NCBI GenBank assembly: GCA_024233005.1
Contig: JACKQE010000001.1
Coordinates: 1 to 64,000, forward strand
Direction of reading: 5' to 3'
DNA length: 64,000 bases
Origin: Akkermansiaceae bacterium
GTDB lineage: Bacteria; Verrucomicrobiota; Verrucomicrobiia; Verrucomicrobiales; DEV007
The first letter of the stretch is position 1. Every line of letters starts with the position of its first letter. The notes below the pieces were generated by a model. That model searched no databases. It had not been told where the DNA came from and was given only the letters and a program-made list of their open reading frames with translations. Positions 50,510 through 60,201 of the stretch are shown piece by piece. A program made the translations under genes and the position numbers.

Positions 50510-53500
50510 TCATTTCTTCGCGTCCGGCGGCGGCGTTTTCAGCGTGAGCAGGAACGCCTTGATGTCCGCCAATTCCTGGGGTTTCAAAATCAGGGCCATG
50601 GGAGGCATCGGGCTGATGGGGGTGGCCACATAGCCCTCCGCGAGCACCGCATTGGGTTCCAGCAGGCTTTGAGTGATGTAAGCTTCATCCTTGCGGGCGG
50701 CGATGCCGTCCAGGGCCGGGCCGACCGGGCTGCCGACACCGCCCAGCATGTGACAGTTTTTGCAGGCGGCAATCGGATGGTTCTGGAAAAGGTTCTGCCC
50801 TCGCTGGGGGTCCCCGGTCAGGGACTTTTCCTCGGTCATCTCCGCAGGAACCAGCTCGCTGAGCCGGACATCATCAAAGTAACCGTCGCCTTGGGCGACA
50901 TGGAGAATGTTGATGCTTGCGATGTTGCGATCTCTGTTGGTGAAAACGGTTTCGACCTCGACCCAGTCCGATTCCCGCTTCGTAAGCCGCTCGGTCTCGG
51001 CACGGCCAATGTGGTCGTTGTAGCTCACCTTGCCTCGCAGGGCATGCGCTTTGACCCATCCACTGAGACGATAAGTCGCCCCCGCTTTGAGAGTGACATC
51101 CTGATAATAGCTCGTGTCGGCCTGCTCCCGGGTGATGCAACGTATGGCATTCTTGCCGCCATGGGCCTGGCCCTCGCCGGTCACGACGGTCCATTCCGCA
51201 CTCTCGTTGCCTTTGGCCTTGGCTTCGCCACCGTAATCTCGCCGCTTCCAACCCGTTGGCAGGCCATCGGGACCAAGTTGCTCAAGATCGCCGTTGGTGA
51301 GAAGGTTCGGACCTTCCTGGTAGCCGCTGGCCCCGTGGACCCGGCCCAACAACCGGGCGGCTTCCTTGATCCACTCATCCTCCCGAGCCCCGGGGGTCAG
51401 GGCTAGTTTGGAGGCGAGCGTCTTGATCTCCGGGGTGGTGGGAAAGGTGGCCAGTTTCACATAAGCCGCCAACCGGGTGCCCGCATCGGCATCGGAGACC
51501 ACTCCGGAGCCAAACAGAAGCGACTGGGCCACCGCGTCCGATCCCAGAGCCCGAACCGCGTTGCGGCGCAGACGAGCGTCTTTGGCAAGCAGTCCGGCCC
51601 GGTGGGTGGCCTCATCGAGCGCCCCCAGTCCCTGAAGCGCCCAAAGGGCGTGGACCGCCGCGATCTTGCCATCATTCGCCATCACCAGAGCTTTCAAAGG
51701 GCCCACGGCGTCGGACTTTTTGCCTTCGACGAGCAGTTGCTGGGCATAGAGCCGCCAATACAGGGTGTCATCGCCCAGCGCCGCGAGGAGTTCGCCGGTG
51801 CCAGCTCCGGCGAGTGATTTCTTTTCCGGCCTGGCATCTTTCGCCAAGATCCGGTAGATCCTTCCACGGTGATGGTCACGCAGGTCATTTTCATGGGCCC
51901 CCCCCACACCGGTGGTGCCTTTGAATCCCCCGCGTTCCGGGGTCGGGGTCGGGTTGTGCTGGATGATGAAATTCTGGAAATCGGCGATCCAGACCGCACC
52001 GTCCGGACCGACCTCGGCATAAACCGGCGAGGTCCACTCATCGGTCGAGGCGAACAAATTCATTCCGTCGAGAGCGGTGAACCCGGCACCATCGGGACGC
52101 ACGTCCATCACGGAGACCACTTTCATGGTGGGCTCACAGACCAATGCCTTCCCCTGGAAACGCTCCGGCAAAACATTGGAGTAGACAAACCCGCACCCCG
52201 CCGCCGAGGTGTAACCGCCCATGACATCGACCTGGCGGTAGTTCGGAGTGATGGCATGACAGAGGTCCACGACATTGATCTTCTTGGCCGTCATGACCTG
52301 GAGCCCCCGGGGCACCACATTGTCGGGAATGCCACCGTAAAAGATCGGCGCCCCGTTGGCCGTGCCTCCGAAAGCATCCCCCGCTTCGTTGGCGCTCTGG
52401 GCCCAGGTGTTGTTGGTGAACTGGTGCAGAAATTCCAGCGCCGAACCGTCGGACCGGAAGCGGTAGGTCCCCATGCGGAAGGAGAGATCTTTCCCGCCGA
52501 CTTTCCCTTCAAACGCCGAGTAACCGACGGCCCCCTGAAGCCAGTTGTCATGGCCGAAATGAAGATTGCTTGCTTGGGCGTGGGTGTCTCCAATGCCCCA
52601 CCCGGTGATCAGATCCTCCCTCACGTCCGCCTTGTCATCGCCATCGGTGTCTTTCAGAAAAAGGAAGCGGGGCGGCTGGCTCACGATGAGCCCCCCGTTG
52701 GCGAAGACAAGCCCGGTGGGAATGTTCAGGCCGTCCGCGAAAACAGTGAACTTGTCAGCCTTCCCGTCGCCGTCGGTGTCCTCACAGATTTTGATCCGGT
52801 CACTCCCGACGCCATCGGGTTTTACTCCATGCGGATAGTCGCTGGTTTCAGCGACCCAACAGCGGCCACGCGTGTCCCAAGCCAGAGCGATGGGCTTGCC
52901 GATATCGGGATCGCTGGCAAACAACTCCACGCGGCAGTCGGCGGGCACTTGGATCCGCTCCAGGCTGCCTTTCACGGAAAAGGGCTTCTGGAAGGTGAGA
53001 GGCTCGGGGCGCTTTTCATAGTTGGCCACCTGCGGGTGCGGCTCCCGGATTTCAGGTTCACGGTTGGCGAGAAAGGACTGCCAGGCATCGCGACGGTTGT
53101 CACCCACACTCCAAACGATGGCATTGCGCAGCATTTTTCGGAAATCCGGATTCTGCCAGGTGCGCTCGTCGTGACCGCTGGCGGTGTAAAACACCCGGCC
53201 CTTGCCCTGGTCCCGGGTCCAGGCCCAGGGTTCGCGGTGGTCACCTTCAACACGTTCCATGAGAAGGTGGCGCCCCTGAGCGTTGATCTGGTCATGAACG
53301 TAGGTTTCATCCCAGGTCTCGTATTCCGCCACCCCCTGCAAGATGGGGTGTTCCTTGTCGACGATGGTGGCCTTGAAAACACCCGTTTGATGAGATTTGA
53401 ATCGTCCGCCCACCAGAGCGATGAAGCGCGGCTCATTCCCGAAGCAGGCGCTGGCACAGTGGACGGGAAGGAATCCCTTGCCGCTCTCGACAAAGGCATT

Positions 53501-53785
53501 GAGGGCTTGGAATTGGTCCGGTTTCAGCTCCCCATGATTTGCGTAAAGCATGACCGCATCATAATCGGCTAGAGTCTCCGGGTTCAGGCAGTCCGGCCGG
53601 GTGTAATAGTCAAAAAAGATCGCCTCCCTGCCCAGGTCCTGCATGAGCAGGGGCACATAAGCGGCGCTGTTATGATGCTGGCTTTCATGACCGAGGAAAA
53701 GGACCCGGAGAGGTCCGTCAGCCGCCTGCGTGGACGGAGGGGAGCCAAGAATGAGGGCGAACAGGGCGGGGAGCAGAGTCTTCAT
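50510..53785 (-). CDS. PVC-type haem protein: ThuA, PQQ-like dehydrogenase, HEAT, CBM and cytochrome c domains
   Basis: 1091 residues from ATG 53785. Signal peptide ends STQAADG. Residues of about 24-240 are ThuA-like (VLFLGHESQHHNSAAYVP, FLPVHCASACFGNEPRF). From about residue 280 to 620 is the PVC-type membrane-bound dehydrogenase propeller (IQVPADCRVELFASDP, AWDTRGRCWVAETSDYPHG, DGLNIPTGLVFANGG). Then HEAT-like helices to about 800, a carbohydrate-binding-like sandwich (LLTNGDLEQLGPDGLPTGWKRR), and a cytochrome c end (AACKNCHMLGGVGSPVGPALDGIA). Longer starts to 53908 lack signal sense. Likely a periplasmic redox enzyme for a sugar. Confidence 0.9.
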   Translation of the reverse strand: MKTLLPALFALILGSPPSTQAADGPLRVLFLGHESQHHNSAAYVPLLMQDLGREAIFFDYYTRPDCLNPETLADYDAVMLYANHGELKPDQFQALNAFVESGKGFLPVHCASACFGNEPRFIALVGGRFKSHQTGVFKATIVDKEHPILQGVAEYETWDETYVHDQINAQGRHLLMERVEGDHREPWAWTRDQGKGRVFYTASGHDERTWQNPDFRKMLRNAIVWSVGDNRRDAWQSFLANREPEIREPHPQVANYEKRPEPLTFQKPFSVKGSLERIQVPADCRVELFASDPDIGKPIALAWDTRGRCWVAETSDYPHGVKPDGVGSDRIKICEDTDGDGKADKFTVFADGLNIPTGLVFANGGLIVSQPPRFLFLKDTDGDDKADVREDLITGWGIGDTHAQASNLHFGHDNWLQGAVGYSAFEGKVGGKDLSFRMGTYRFRSDGSALEFLHQFTNNTWAQSANEAGDAFGGTANGAPIFYGGIPDNVVPRGLQVMTAKKINVVDLCHAITPNYRQVDVMGGYTSAAGCGFVYSNVLPERFQGKALVCEPTMKVVSVMDVRPDGAGFTALDGMNLFASTDEWTSPVYAEVGPDGAVWIADFQNFIIQHNPTPTPERGGFKGTTGVGGAHENDLRDHHRGRIYRILAKDARPEKKSLAGAGTGELLAALGDDTLYWRLYAQQLLVEGKKSDAVGPLKALVMANDGKIAAVHALWALQGLGALDEATHRAGLLAKDARLRRNAVRALGSDAVAQSLLFGSGVVSDADAGTRLAAYVKLATFPTTPEIKTLASKLALTPGAREDEWIKEAARLLGRVHGASGYQEGPNLLTNGDLEQLGPDGLPTGWKRRDYGGEAKAKGNESAEWTVVTGEGQAHGGKNAIRCITREQADTSYYQDVTLKAGATYRLSGWVKAHALRGKVSYNDHIGRAETERLTKRESDWVEVETVFTNRDRNIASINILHVAQGDGYFDDVRLSELVPAEMTEEKSLTGDPQRGQNLFQNHPIAACKNCHMLGGVGSPVGPALDGIAARKDEAYITQSLLEPNAVLAEGYVATPISPMPPMALILKPQELADIKAFLLTLKTPPPDAKK

Positions 53786-53914
53786 CTGTCGAAGGGTGGT
53801 GGGGAACAACGGTCGTATCATAACCTTGAACCCCCTGATCTGGCGAGCACGGATGCCGGACAATTTTTTGCGCAAATCGGACATTGCCACCACGGGCAAG
53901 CCGATCAAGGATGA

Positions 53915-55153
53915 TCACCGGGGTAGCCACTCACCGGCAGGCAGCCTTCGGGACTCCGCCAACGGACTCCCGAGGAATTTTTCCACCCATCCGCGGATTT
54001 CCCGGACAAACCTTCCGCTCGAAAACCGGGACGCCCGTGCCATCATCTCACCGCGCAATCTTTGCGCCCGGACCGGATCCTCGAGTGCCGCGACGATGCG
54101 TTCCACCGCTTCTTTGTCCGAACGGTATTGCAGCTCCGGCAGATCCAGGATCTCCGCCGCCCCACCCGCCGCCGGGACAAAGGTCAGGCATCCGGCCTGG
54201 CCCAATTCGGCTACGGCAATCCCGAAGGCCTCTCCGGTAGCCCCGTGCAGGGCCCAACCTCTGCGGGCCAACAGCGATTGCTTTGCCGCTCCCGAGAGAA
54301 AACCGGACCACTCCACCCAGTCGCTCCATTCCTGGATCAGGCCAAAAACTTCCCGGCCATAGCCGGTTTCATGGTCCAAAGCTCCGGCAAGGGTGACCCG
54401 GACAGGGTGTCCCCGCCGCCTCACCTCATGAAGGATGCGCAACATCTCGAGGACCCGTTTTTCGGGAGAGATGCGTCCCAAAATGAGGAAGCGGTGCTCC
54501 TCCAACGGAGCCGCGAGGGTCTCCTCCGCCCCACCCACCACCGGTGGGTACAGAACCCCGTCAACGGGAATGCCACTGACGCGCCCCATGGTGTCGGCTG
54601 TCCATTGACTGTTGGCAAGCACGAGATCGCCCCGACCTTCGGGCACGGCTCCGCCATCCCCTCGAAGCAGTCGACCGCCGGCAAGATAGGCCCGGCGCAG
54701 CAGAGTCCCGTGGGCTTTCAAATGCGGGATCACGGAGGGATTGACAAGACGCTGCAAAGCATCATCCCAACTGAAATCAGCCAGCAACTGGATCCCCGCC
54801 CGGCCAAAGTCGAGGAAATTGTAGGTGCTGATGCAGGCATCAAAGTGCCGTGCCAGACTCCGGCAATAGCGGGTGAAAAGCCCCTGCTGAAGGGCCACCA
54901 ACTGGGTGCCGCTGCGCACCGAGGGGAGCCGGGGGGCCCGACGGAGGGTGATCCCGGCCGGATCGATGGCGGTTTGGTGCACCGCGTTGATGGTCTCCCA
55001 CTCCAACCGGGAAGCGGTCACGAACGTGACTTCCGCGAGGTCCTGCAGCGCCATGACGGTCCAGGCCGCGGTGGCCTCGGAACCCCCTTGCCCCATCCAA
55101 GGATGGGTGATGAGAATGCGGGGCCGCGGTGGCATGGCTGGCTGGGGGGGCAT
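53915..55153 (-). CDS. Glycosyltransferase family 4
   Basis: 412 residues from ATG 55153; a later ATG at 55135 and a TTG at 55171 are alternatives. GT-B features are ILITHPWMGQGGSEATAAWT at the start, and in the C-terminal Rossmann domain HRFLILGRISPEKRVLEML and GEAFGIAVAELGQAGCLTFVPAAGGAAEI, the sugar-nucleotide E-x7-E region. It probably adds a sugar during exopolysaccharide assembly. It is the last glycosyltransferase of the wzc-like, wcaJ-like, GT2, GT4 group, 14 bases after GT2 and followed after 129 bases by the PVC-type gene. Confidence 0.88.
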   Translation of the reverse strand: MPPQPAMPPRPRILITHPWMGQGGSEATAAWTVMALQDLAEVTFVTASRLEWETINAVHQTAIDPAGITLRRAPRLPSVRSGTQLVALQQGLFTRYCRSLARHFDACISTYNFLDFGRAGIQLLADFSWDDALQRLVNPSVIPHLKAHGTLLRRAYLAGGRLLRGDGGAVPEGRGDLVLANSQWTADTMGRVSGIPVDGVLYPPVVGGAEETLAAPLEEHRFLILGRISPEKRVLEMLRILHEVRRRGHPVRVTLAGALDHETGYGREVFGLIQEWSDWVEWSGFLSGAAKQSLLARRGWALHGATGEAFGIAVAELGQAGCLTFVPAAGGAAEILDLPELQYRSDKEAVERIVAALEDPVRAQRLRGEMMARASRFSSGRFVREIRGWVEKFLGSPLAESRRLPAGEWLPR

Positions 55154-55167
55154 CAAGAGGAGGAGGT

Positions 55168-56424
55168 TCAACCGGCCGCAGACACAACCCTCCGGGTCGG
55201 CTCCCAGACACTATTGCGCGTCCCCCGCAACCAGACAAGACCGCCCATCAAAAGGGCCCAGTTCATGACATAAAAGTAGCGGGCATACCTGAGCAAGCGC
55301 ACCGGCCTGGGCAAGTATTCTTCCAGCCAGGCGGCCGCCATCACAGCGAGCTGGGAAAGAAAAGCAAAGAGATAAAACCAATGCCACCAAGAAAGGATCG
55401 CGGCACTGACAAACACCGCCAGCAGAAATAGTGGACCGAACCAGCGCAATCCTTTGTGGGACCAAAAGGCGAAGCTGACAGCAGGATTCCGCCATGGCAG
55501 GAAGAGTCGGAAAAAGAAGGCGAGGTTTTGAAAATTCCCCGTCGAGATGCGGCGCTTGCGCCGGAACTCCTCATGAATGGACTCGGAGACGGCTTCGTAA
55601 CAGACCGCCGCCGGATCTTTGACGGCGTCTCCGCCCTGCTCCAGGCAGCTCATGGTCTGGTAGAAATCATCCATGATGAGACAATGCGTGGGCATCGGCC
55701 TGAACAGCTTTCCCCTCAGGGCATAGCAGGCGCCGAAGGCCCCCATCATGCACCCCCAGAGGACACTCTCGGCGAGCTTCACCCCGTTCTCACGGTCGAT
55801 GTAGGCATTCTCTTGCTGTGAGATTCCGCCGCGCCCGGCAAAGCTCTCATCGACGACCCGGGGAGCCACCAGACCGACCCTGGGATCGGAGAAATCACGC
55901 ACCATCCGCTTCACCAGGCCCGGAGTCCACCGCACATTGGCATCACATAGAATGAACACCACATCGTCTCCGAGAGACGCGATCCAATCGGTCCGCTCCT
56001 CCACCAACTGATTGATGATGCAAATCTTGCCGCAGCGCCCGGGAAAAATCTGCAATTCCAATCCAGGACCGCCGGGAAGTTCCTGGCATCGCCGGATGAT
56101 GTCGTGACTGCCGTCAGTACTGTGATCCGAACCAAGCACGATGTGAAACCGATCTGCCGGGTAATCGACCGCGAGGAGGCTTTGCAGCGTCCGCTCGAGA
56201 ACCGCTTCCTCGTTGTATACCGCCATGAAGGCAACGACATGGGGGAATGGCCCTGCGGACGTACTAGCCTGCGAAGGGGACAGGAGCTTGGGATGCCGGA
56301 GAAAGCGTGCCGGGAGATAGCGGACCAAAAGCCGCAGCAGCACCGGGTAGATGGCATAGGTGTGGGCCAAGGCAGCCAGCGAGCCCCAGAAGACCCCTTG
56401 CAGAATGAGCACGATCCAGAACAT
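55168..56424 (-). CDS. Glycosyltransferase family 2, membrane
   Basis: 418 residues. An N-terminal membrane helix, a GT-A domain with FPHVVAFMAVYNEEAVLERTLQSLL, GSDHSTDGSHDI and ILCDANVRW (DxD-like), and the acceptor motif MDDFYQTMSCLEQ with the RRKRRISTGN element, then three helices at residues of about 320-400. The RRKRR segment resembles the QxxRW region of processive synthases, so it may be a polysaccharide-polymerising or transferring enzyme. It is 32 bases after the WcaJ-like gene. Confidence 0.88.
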   Translation of the reverse strand: MFWIVLILQGVFWGSLAALAHTYAIYPVLLRLLVRYLPARFLRHPKLLSPSQASTSAGPFPHVVAFMAVYNEEAVLERTLQSLLAVDYPADRFHIVLGSDHSTDGSHDIIRRCQELPGGPGLELQIFPGRCGKICIINQLVEERTDWIASLGDDVVFILCDANVRWTPGLVKRMVRDFSDPRVGLVAPRVVDESFAGRGGISQQENAYIDRENGVKLAESVLWGCMMGAFGACYALRGKLFRPMPTHCLIMDDFYQTMSCLEQGGDAVKDPAAVCYEAVSESIHEEFRRKRRISTGNFQNLAFFFRLFLPWRNPAVSFAFWSHKGLRWFGPLFLLAVFVSAAILSWWHWFYLFAFLSQLAVMAAAWLEEYLPRPVRLLRYARYFYVMNWALLMGGLVWLRGTRNSVWEPTRRVVSAAG

Positions 56425-56456
56425 CGCGGGAAGAAAGAAGAAGCGGCCCCTCGCGA

Positions 56457-57932
56457 TCAGCAGGCATTCTCGCGTTTGAAAAAGGTCATCACCATGATCT
56501 GAAAATCGAAAAAGACATTCCAGTTCTCGATGTAGTGCAGGTCGAAACGAACGCGTTCAGAGAGGTCGGTGTCCCCGCGCAATCCGTTGACCTGGGCCCA
56601 GCCCGTGATGCCGGGTTTGATGTTGTGGCGCGCGTTGTAATGCGGGATGACTTCCTTGAATTCCTCGATCAACTCGGGACGCTCCGGGCGCGGACCCACC
56701 AGACTCATTTCCCCTTTCAAAACATTCCAAAACTGGGGTATTTCGTCGATGTTCCAGGCCCTCATGAACGTGCCGATGCGGAGGCGCCGGGGATCATCCT
56801 TCACGGTCCATCCAATCTTGCCTCCGGTTTCGGCATTCAATCGCATGCTGCGGAGTTTGACCATTTCGAAGATTTGCCCGCTCCGCCCAAGGCGGCGTTG
56901 GCGGTAGAAAATGGGCCCGGGACTTTCGAGGTAAATCAGAGCACCGCAGACCGCAAGAATGGGGACGGAGAGCACGAGTCCGACGAACGCTCCGACCATG
57001 TCGATGGCGCGCTTGACATACTGGTTGAAGGCGGAGTGCAGCGGCAAGCGGGAAATCCCGAGCACGGGAATGCCGCTGACAGATTCGAGATGCAGTCCGG
57101 AGAGCAGGACGCGGAAATAGTTCGGCGCCAGCTTGAACTCAACCATGGCTTTCTCACACATGGTGGCCAACTCCAGGAGGCGGTGGTTCTCCAAATCGAG
57201 ATCGCCCACCAGAACCACATCGACCTCGTCCTGAGGGAGGATGCGTGCCAGATCTTCCAGCGAACCGAGAACAGGGATGTGCGAGGGAGGCTGGGTGGCA
57301 AGCCTCCCCGACGGTGGAACGATCACCCCGACGACCTCGATCTGTCGGGCGTGGTCAGCCCCGAGTGCTGAGATGGCCCGGGCCCAGCGCTCGTTCCAAC
57401 CGACCAAAACAGTGCGTTGTCGCAGCAGCCGGGCAAAGCGGTCCCGGCAGAGCAACCGCCACAAAAACCAACGCCACGTCGGCATCACCACCAGAAGAAC
57501 CACCAGAGCCAGGAACGAATAGATCCGGCTGACGTCCGGCTGGATCTTCAACATCAGGGTCAGCCCCAGGAAAGAGGCGAACCAGACCACGCAGCTTTTG
57601 ATGAGAATGCGCAACGTCCGGTGAAACGAGAGCAGATTCTCATGGGTGTAGAGATGAAAATTGATCAATGTCACCGCCATGATGACGGTACCGACGAAGA
57701 AATGCCCCATGTAATCGAGGGCCTGCATGGGCTCCATACCCTTGACCCCGAGATCATTCAATCCCGTCTCGAAACGCAGCCAATAACTGCCGAGGAGACT
57801 GAAGAAAACGATGAAAACGTCCGCACCGAAGGTCAGTGCCCGCAGATTCGTCAACAACCCGCTGCGGCGCCCTCTGCTTGGCGCGCTCTTCCGCTGGTTG
57901 TCGTTGTCTTTGTCATGGTGTTGGTGTTTCAT
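56457..57932 (-). CDS. Undecaprenyl-phosphate sugar phosphotransferase (WcaJ-like)
   Basis: 491 residues. A polar, His-rich lead (MKHQHHDKDNDNQRK) is followed by four membrane helices, a cytoplasmic CoA-binding-like domain (VLVGWNERWARAIS), a fifth membrane segment and the bacterial sugar transferase domain (KRAIDMVGAFVGLVLSVP, QRRLGRSGQIFEMVKLRSM, DEIPQFWNVLKGEMSLVGPRPERPEL). It loads the first sugar phosphate onto undecaprenyl phosphate and so starts the repeat unit of the exopolysaccharide. It is 38 bases after the Wzc-like gene. Confidence 0.92.
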   Translation of the reverse strand: MKHQHHDKDNDNQRKSAPSRGRRSGLLTNLRALTFGADVFIVFFSLLGSYWLRFETGLNDLGVKGMEPMQALDYMGHFFVGTVIMAVTLINFHLYTHENLLSFHRTLRILIKSCVVWFASFLGLTLMLKIQPDVSRIYSFLALVVLLVVMPTWRWFLWRLLCRDRFARLLRQRTVLVGWNERWARAISALGADHARQIEVVGVIVPPSGRLATQPPSHIPVLGSLEDLARILPQDEVDVVLVGDLDLENHRLLELATMCEKAMVEFKLAPNYFRVLLSGLHLESVSGIPVLGISRLPLHSAFNQYVKRAIDMVGAFVGLVLSVPILAVCGALIYLESPGPIFYRQRRLGRSGQIFEMVKLRSMRLNAETGGKIGWTVKDDPRRLRIGTFMRAWNIDEIPQFWNVLKGEMSLVGPRPERPELIEEFKEVIPHYNARHNIKPGITGWAQVNGLRGDTDLSERVRFDLHYIENWNVFFDFQIMVMTFFKRENAC

Positions 57933-57970
57933 GGTGACCTGAGGACGGGGGGTATCCCTGGTACGGAAAT

Positions 57971-60073
57971 TCAGGAAGCTGCCTTGAGCGCCGGGAAAGC
58001 CGAATGCCCTTTGGTGTAGGCCTCAAAGTGCAGACCGGCGCGGGTCGGTTCGGTCGACCCATTGAGGACGCAACCGGCAAGGGGAGCCCGCATCCGTCGG
58101 AGTTCCTCGCAGACAGCTTTGACTTCGGAGGACTGGGTCAGGCCGGCACGCACCACCAGACAGACTGAATCGACGTAACGGGCGAAACCCAGGGCATCGC
58201 TGACGACGCCGAGCGGAGAGCTGTCGATGATGACACAGTCAAAATTCCGGTAAGCCTCCCAGAGCATGGCGGCAAAATGTTCACCGTTGACGGCATTGGG
58301 GCCAAAACCACCGCAGGATAGCAGGAAGAGGTTGTCCACAGCAGTCTGGAAAAAGAGATTCTGCCCGTCGGACTGGGGAATCGGGGTTTTCGGCTTGAGA
58401 ATTTTGGCCAGGCTGGGCTTGCGGAAATCGGCATCAAGCAACAAGGTGCGGTAACCCAACCGGGCCTGCAGGGTCGCGAGGTTGATGGCGCAAAAAGATT
58501 TCCCTTCGTTTGGCAACGTACTGACGATCAGAACACTGCGCGGACTGCTGACCGAGAGGGCGGTCCGCAGAGCGCGGAAACCCTCCGAAACCCCGGAGTG
58601 CGGATTGAGTATTTCCCCCAGCGGATCGTCATCGTTCAGGTTTTTGACCGCCGGGATTTCCGCCAGCACTGGAAGACCCAGTTGCTGCTCCACTTGGGCA
58701 CGTGAACGCAGGGTCCGATCGAAGAGGAAAATTCCCAAAATAATGGCCCCGCCAAGGAAGGACCCAAAGAATCCGGCAAAGACGACCGCGAGCTTTTTGT
58801 TCGGAGAGACGGGCTTCTCCGGCACCCGGGGATTCTGGAACCGGCGGATGCTCGAAAGATTGGGAGTTTGGGCAACGTCCGTTTCCTTGATGCGCTGCAC
58901 GAGTTGGGCAAAAATGGCACGATCCCCCTCCACTTCCCCCAGCAGTTTCACCAGTTCCTTGCGGGTGCTGTCCCGCTTAAGGATTTCCGTCTGCTGTTCC
59001 TGCACCGCCTGGGTCAGCTTCTGTTCATTCTCCACGGCGGCTTGGTAGCGGTTCCGGATCTTCTCTCCGGCTTCAAGGGCACTCTGCCGAACGGCATTCT
59101 CCAATTCCACAACCTCCCCCTCGAGCGAAATCCAGAGGGAATGCTTGGGCGTGTACTGCTTGCGCACGCTGGCAAAGGCGGCGCGCTTTTCCGCCAGCAA
59201 CGTCAGGAGCTGGCTCAGATGCTCCTGATTGCGGAATTCCCCAATGTCGAGAATCTGCTCGGGCTTGTCTTTGGGGATGGCTTCCATCTGCGACAGATCA
59301 GTCTGCGCCTTAAGCCGGTCATTCTTGGCATAGCTGAGCATGCCACTGAGCTCCTTCAGTTTCTGATCCACAATGTTTCCATCCTGGTCGATCGGCATAT
59401 CCCCGTGGGCGGCGCGGAATTCTTCCAGTTTGCGCTCATTGTCCGCAAGGCGGACCTCGATCCGGGCTTTCTGCTGGATCAGGGCTTGCTGGACACGCTT
59501 GCTGGCGTCGATGTTCTGCTCACTGAGCAAGTCTTCAAATTGCTTGACGTAGGCCTCGGCAAGACGAGCCGCCCGCCCTGGGTTGCTGTCCTTGACCTGT
59601 ATCAGGATGTTTCGGGTCCCGCGTTGCAGAGCCACCACGAGACTGTTTTGCAAGGCCTGGATCCGTTTCTCGGGGGAAAGCGGGGCAAAGTCGGGATCCT
59701 CGGCAAGTTTTTCAGAATCGATGACCCGGGAGGCGATTTCGACGCCTTGCAGGAGATTTTCAAACGACTTGAGAATCTCCAGACCGGCGAAGTCCAGGTT
59801 CCTCACCCCCTTGTTGTTCAGAACCGTTTCCCCCTCCAGTTCAATGTAGACCACTGCCGTCGAGGCGTAGATTTTTGTGGCCAGCAGGGCGTATGCGAGA
59901 CCTCCCGCAATGGAAACACCCAAACAGATCCAAAGGATCCAAGCATTACGCCGGAAGACTTTCCATAGCTGACCCAGATCCAGCAGCGGCAAGGGCGCTC
60001 CCTCCCCCACGGCCCCTCCAAAAGCCAGTGGCTCAGCGTCAGGGCGCGCTTGAAAGGGGACGGGAAGGTTCAT
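57971..60073 (-). CDS. Wzc-like polysaccharide co-polymerase / tyrosine autokinase, without Tyr tail
   Basis: 700 residues from ATG 60073. Two membrane helices (residues of about 44-66 and 428-450) flank a Wzz-type periplasmic region with long coiled coils. The cytoplasmic BY-kinase part has Walker A STLPNEGKSFCAINLA near residue 520, Walker A' LLLDADFRKP near 545 and Walker B CVIIDSSPLG near 615. The end carries one Tyr (Y686) and no Tyr cluster, so autophosphorylation of the usual type is doubtful. It regulates chain length and export. It is the first gene of the exopolysaccharide operon and is divergent from sodA across 276 AT-rich bases. Confidence 0.9.
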   Translation of the reverse strand: MNLPVPFQARPDAEPLAFGGAVGEGAPLPLLDLGQLWKVFRRNAWILWICLGVSIAGGLAYALLATKIYASTAVVYIELEGETVLNNKGVRNLDFAGLEILKSFENLLQGVEIASRVIDSEKLAEDPDFAPLSPEKRIQALQNSLVVALQRGTRNILIQVKDSNPGRAARLAEAYVKQFEDLLSEQNIDASKRVQQALIQQKARIEVRLADNERKLEEFRAAHGDMPIDQDGNIVDQKLKELSGMLSYAKNDRLKAQTDLSQMEAIPKDKPEQILDIGEFRNQEHLSQLLTLLAEKRAAFASVRKQYTPKHSLWISLEGEVVELENAVRQSALEAGEKIRNRYQAAVENEQKLTQAVQEQQTEILKRDSTRKELVKLLGEVEGDRAIFAQLVQRIKETDVAQTPNLSSIRRFQNPRVPEKPVSPNKKLAVVFAGFFGSFLGGAIILGIFLFDRTLRSRAQVEQQLGLPVLAEIPAVKNLNDDDPLGEILNPHSGVSEGFRALRTALSVSSPRSVLIVSTLPNEGKSFCAINLATLQARLGYRTLLLDADFRKPSLAKILKPKTPIPQSDGQNLFFQTAVDNLFLLSCGGFGPNAVNGEHFAAMLWEAYRNFDCVIIDSSPLGVVSDALGFARYVDSVCLVVRAGLTQSSEVKAVCEELRRMRAPLAGCVLNGSTEPTRAGLHFEAYTKGHSAFPALKAAS

Positions 60074-60150
60074 AAGGGGTCGCAATACTTGTAACTGCTA
60101 GAATATTCACCATGTCGATCATATTTGCAATACCAAACAGGAAATTGACA

Positions 60151-60201
60151 CATAAATAATAATTAGCAGAAGTTAGATGATTAATTATGTTAGTATTTAT
60201 G
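60151..60201. repeat. AT-rich inverted repeat between the exopolysaccharide operon and sodA
   Basis: CATAAATA (60151-60158) and TATTTATG (60194-60201) are perfect 8-base inverted arms, with a second, inner TAATTA pair (60160-60165 and 60182-60187). The block 60101-60220 is strongly AT-rich against a GC-rich background and contains TTGACA at 60145-60150. A T6 run (60103-60108 offset, at 60203-60208) follows. It may be an operator, a curved-DNA element, or a terminator-like structure; no protein-coding potential is seen here. Confidence 0.5.

Noticed and set aside
51869..53572. 567-residue plus-strand open frame opposite the PVC-type gene
   Set aside because: No recognisable domain; the minus strand carries ThuA, propeller and cytochrome motifs.
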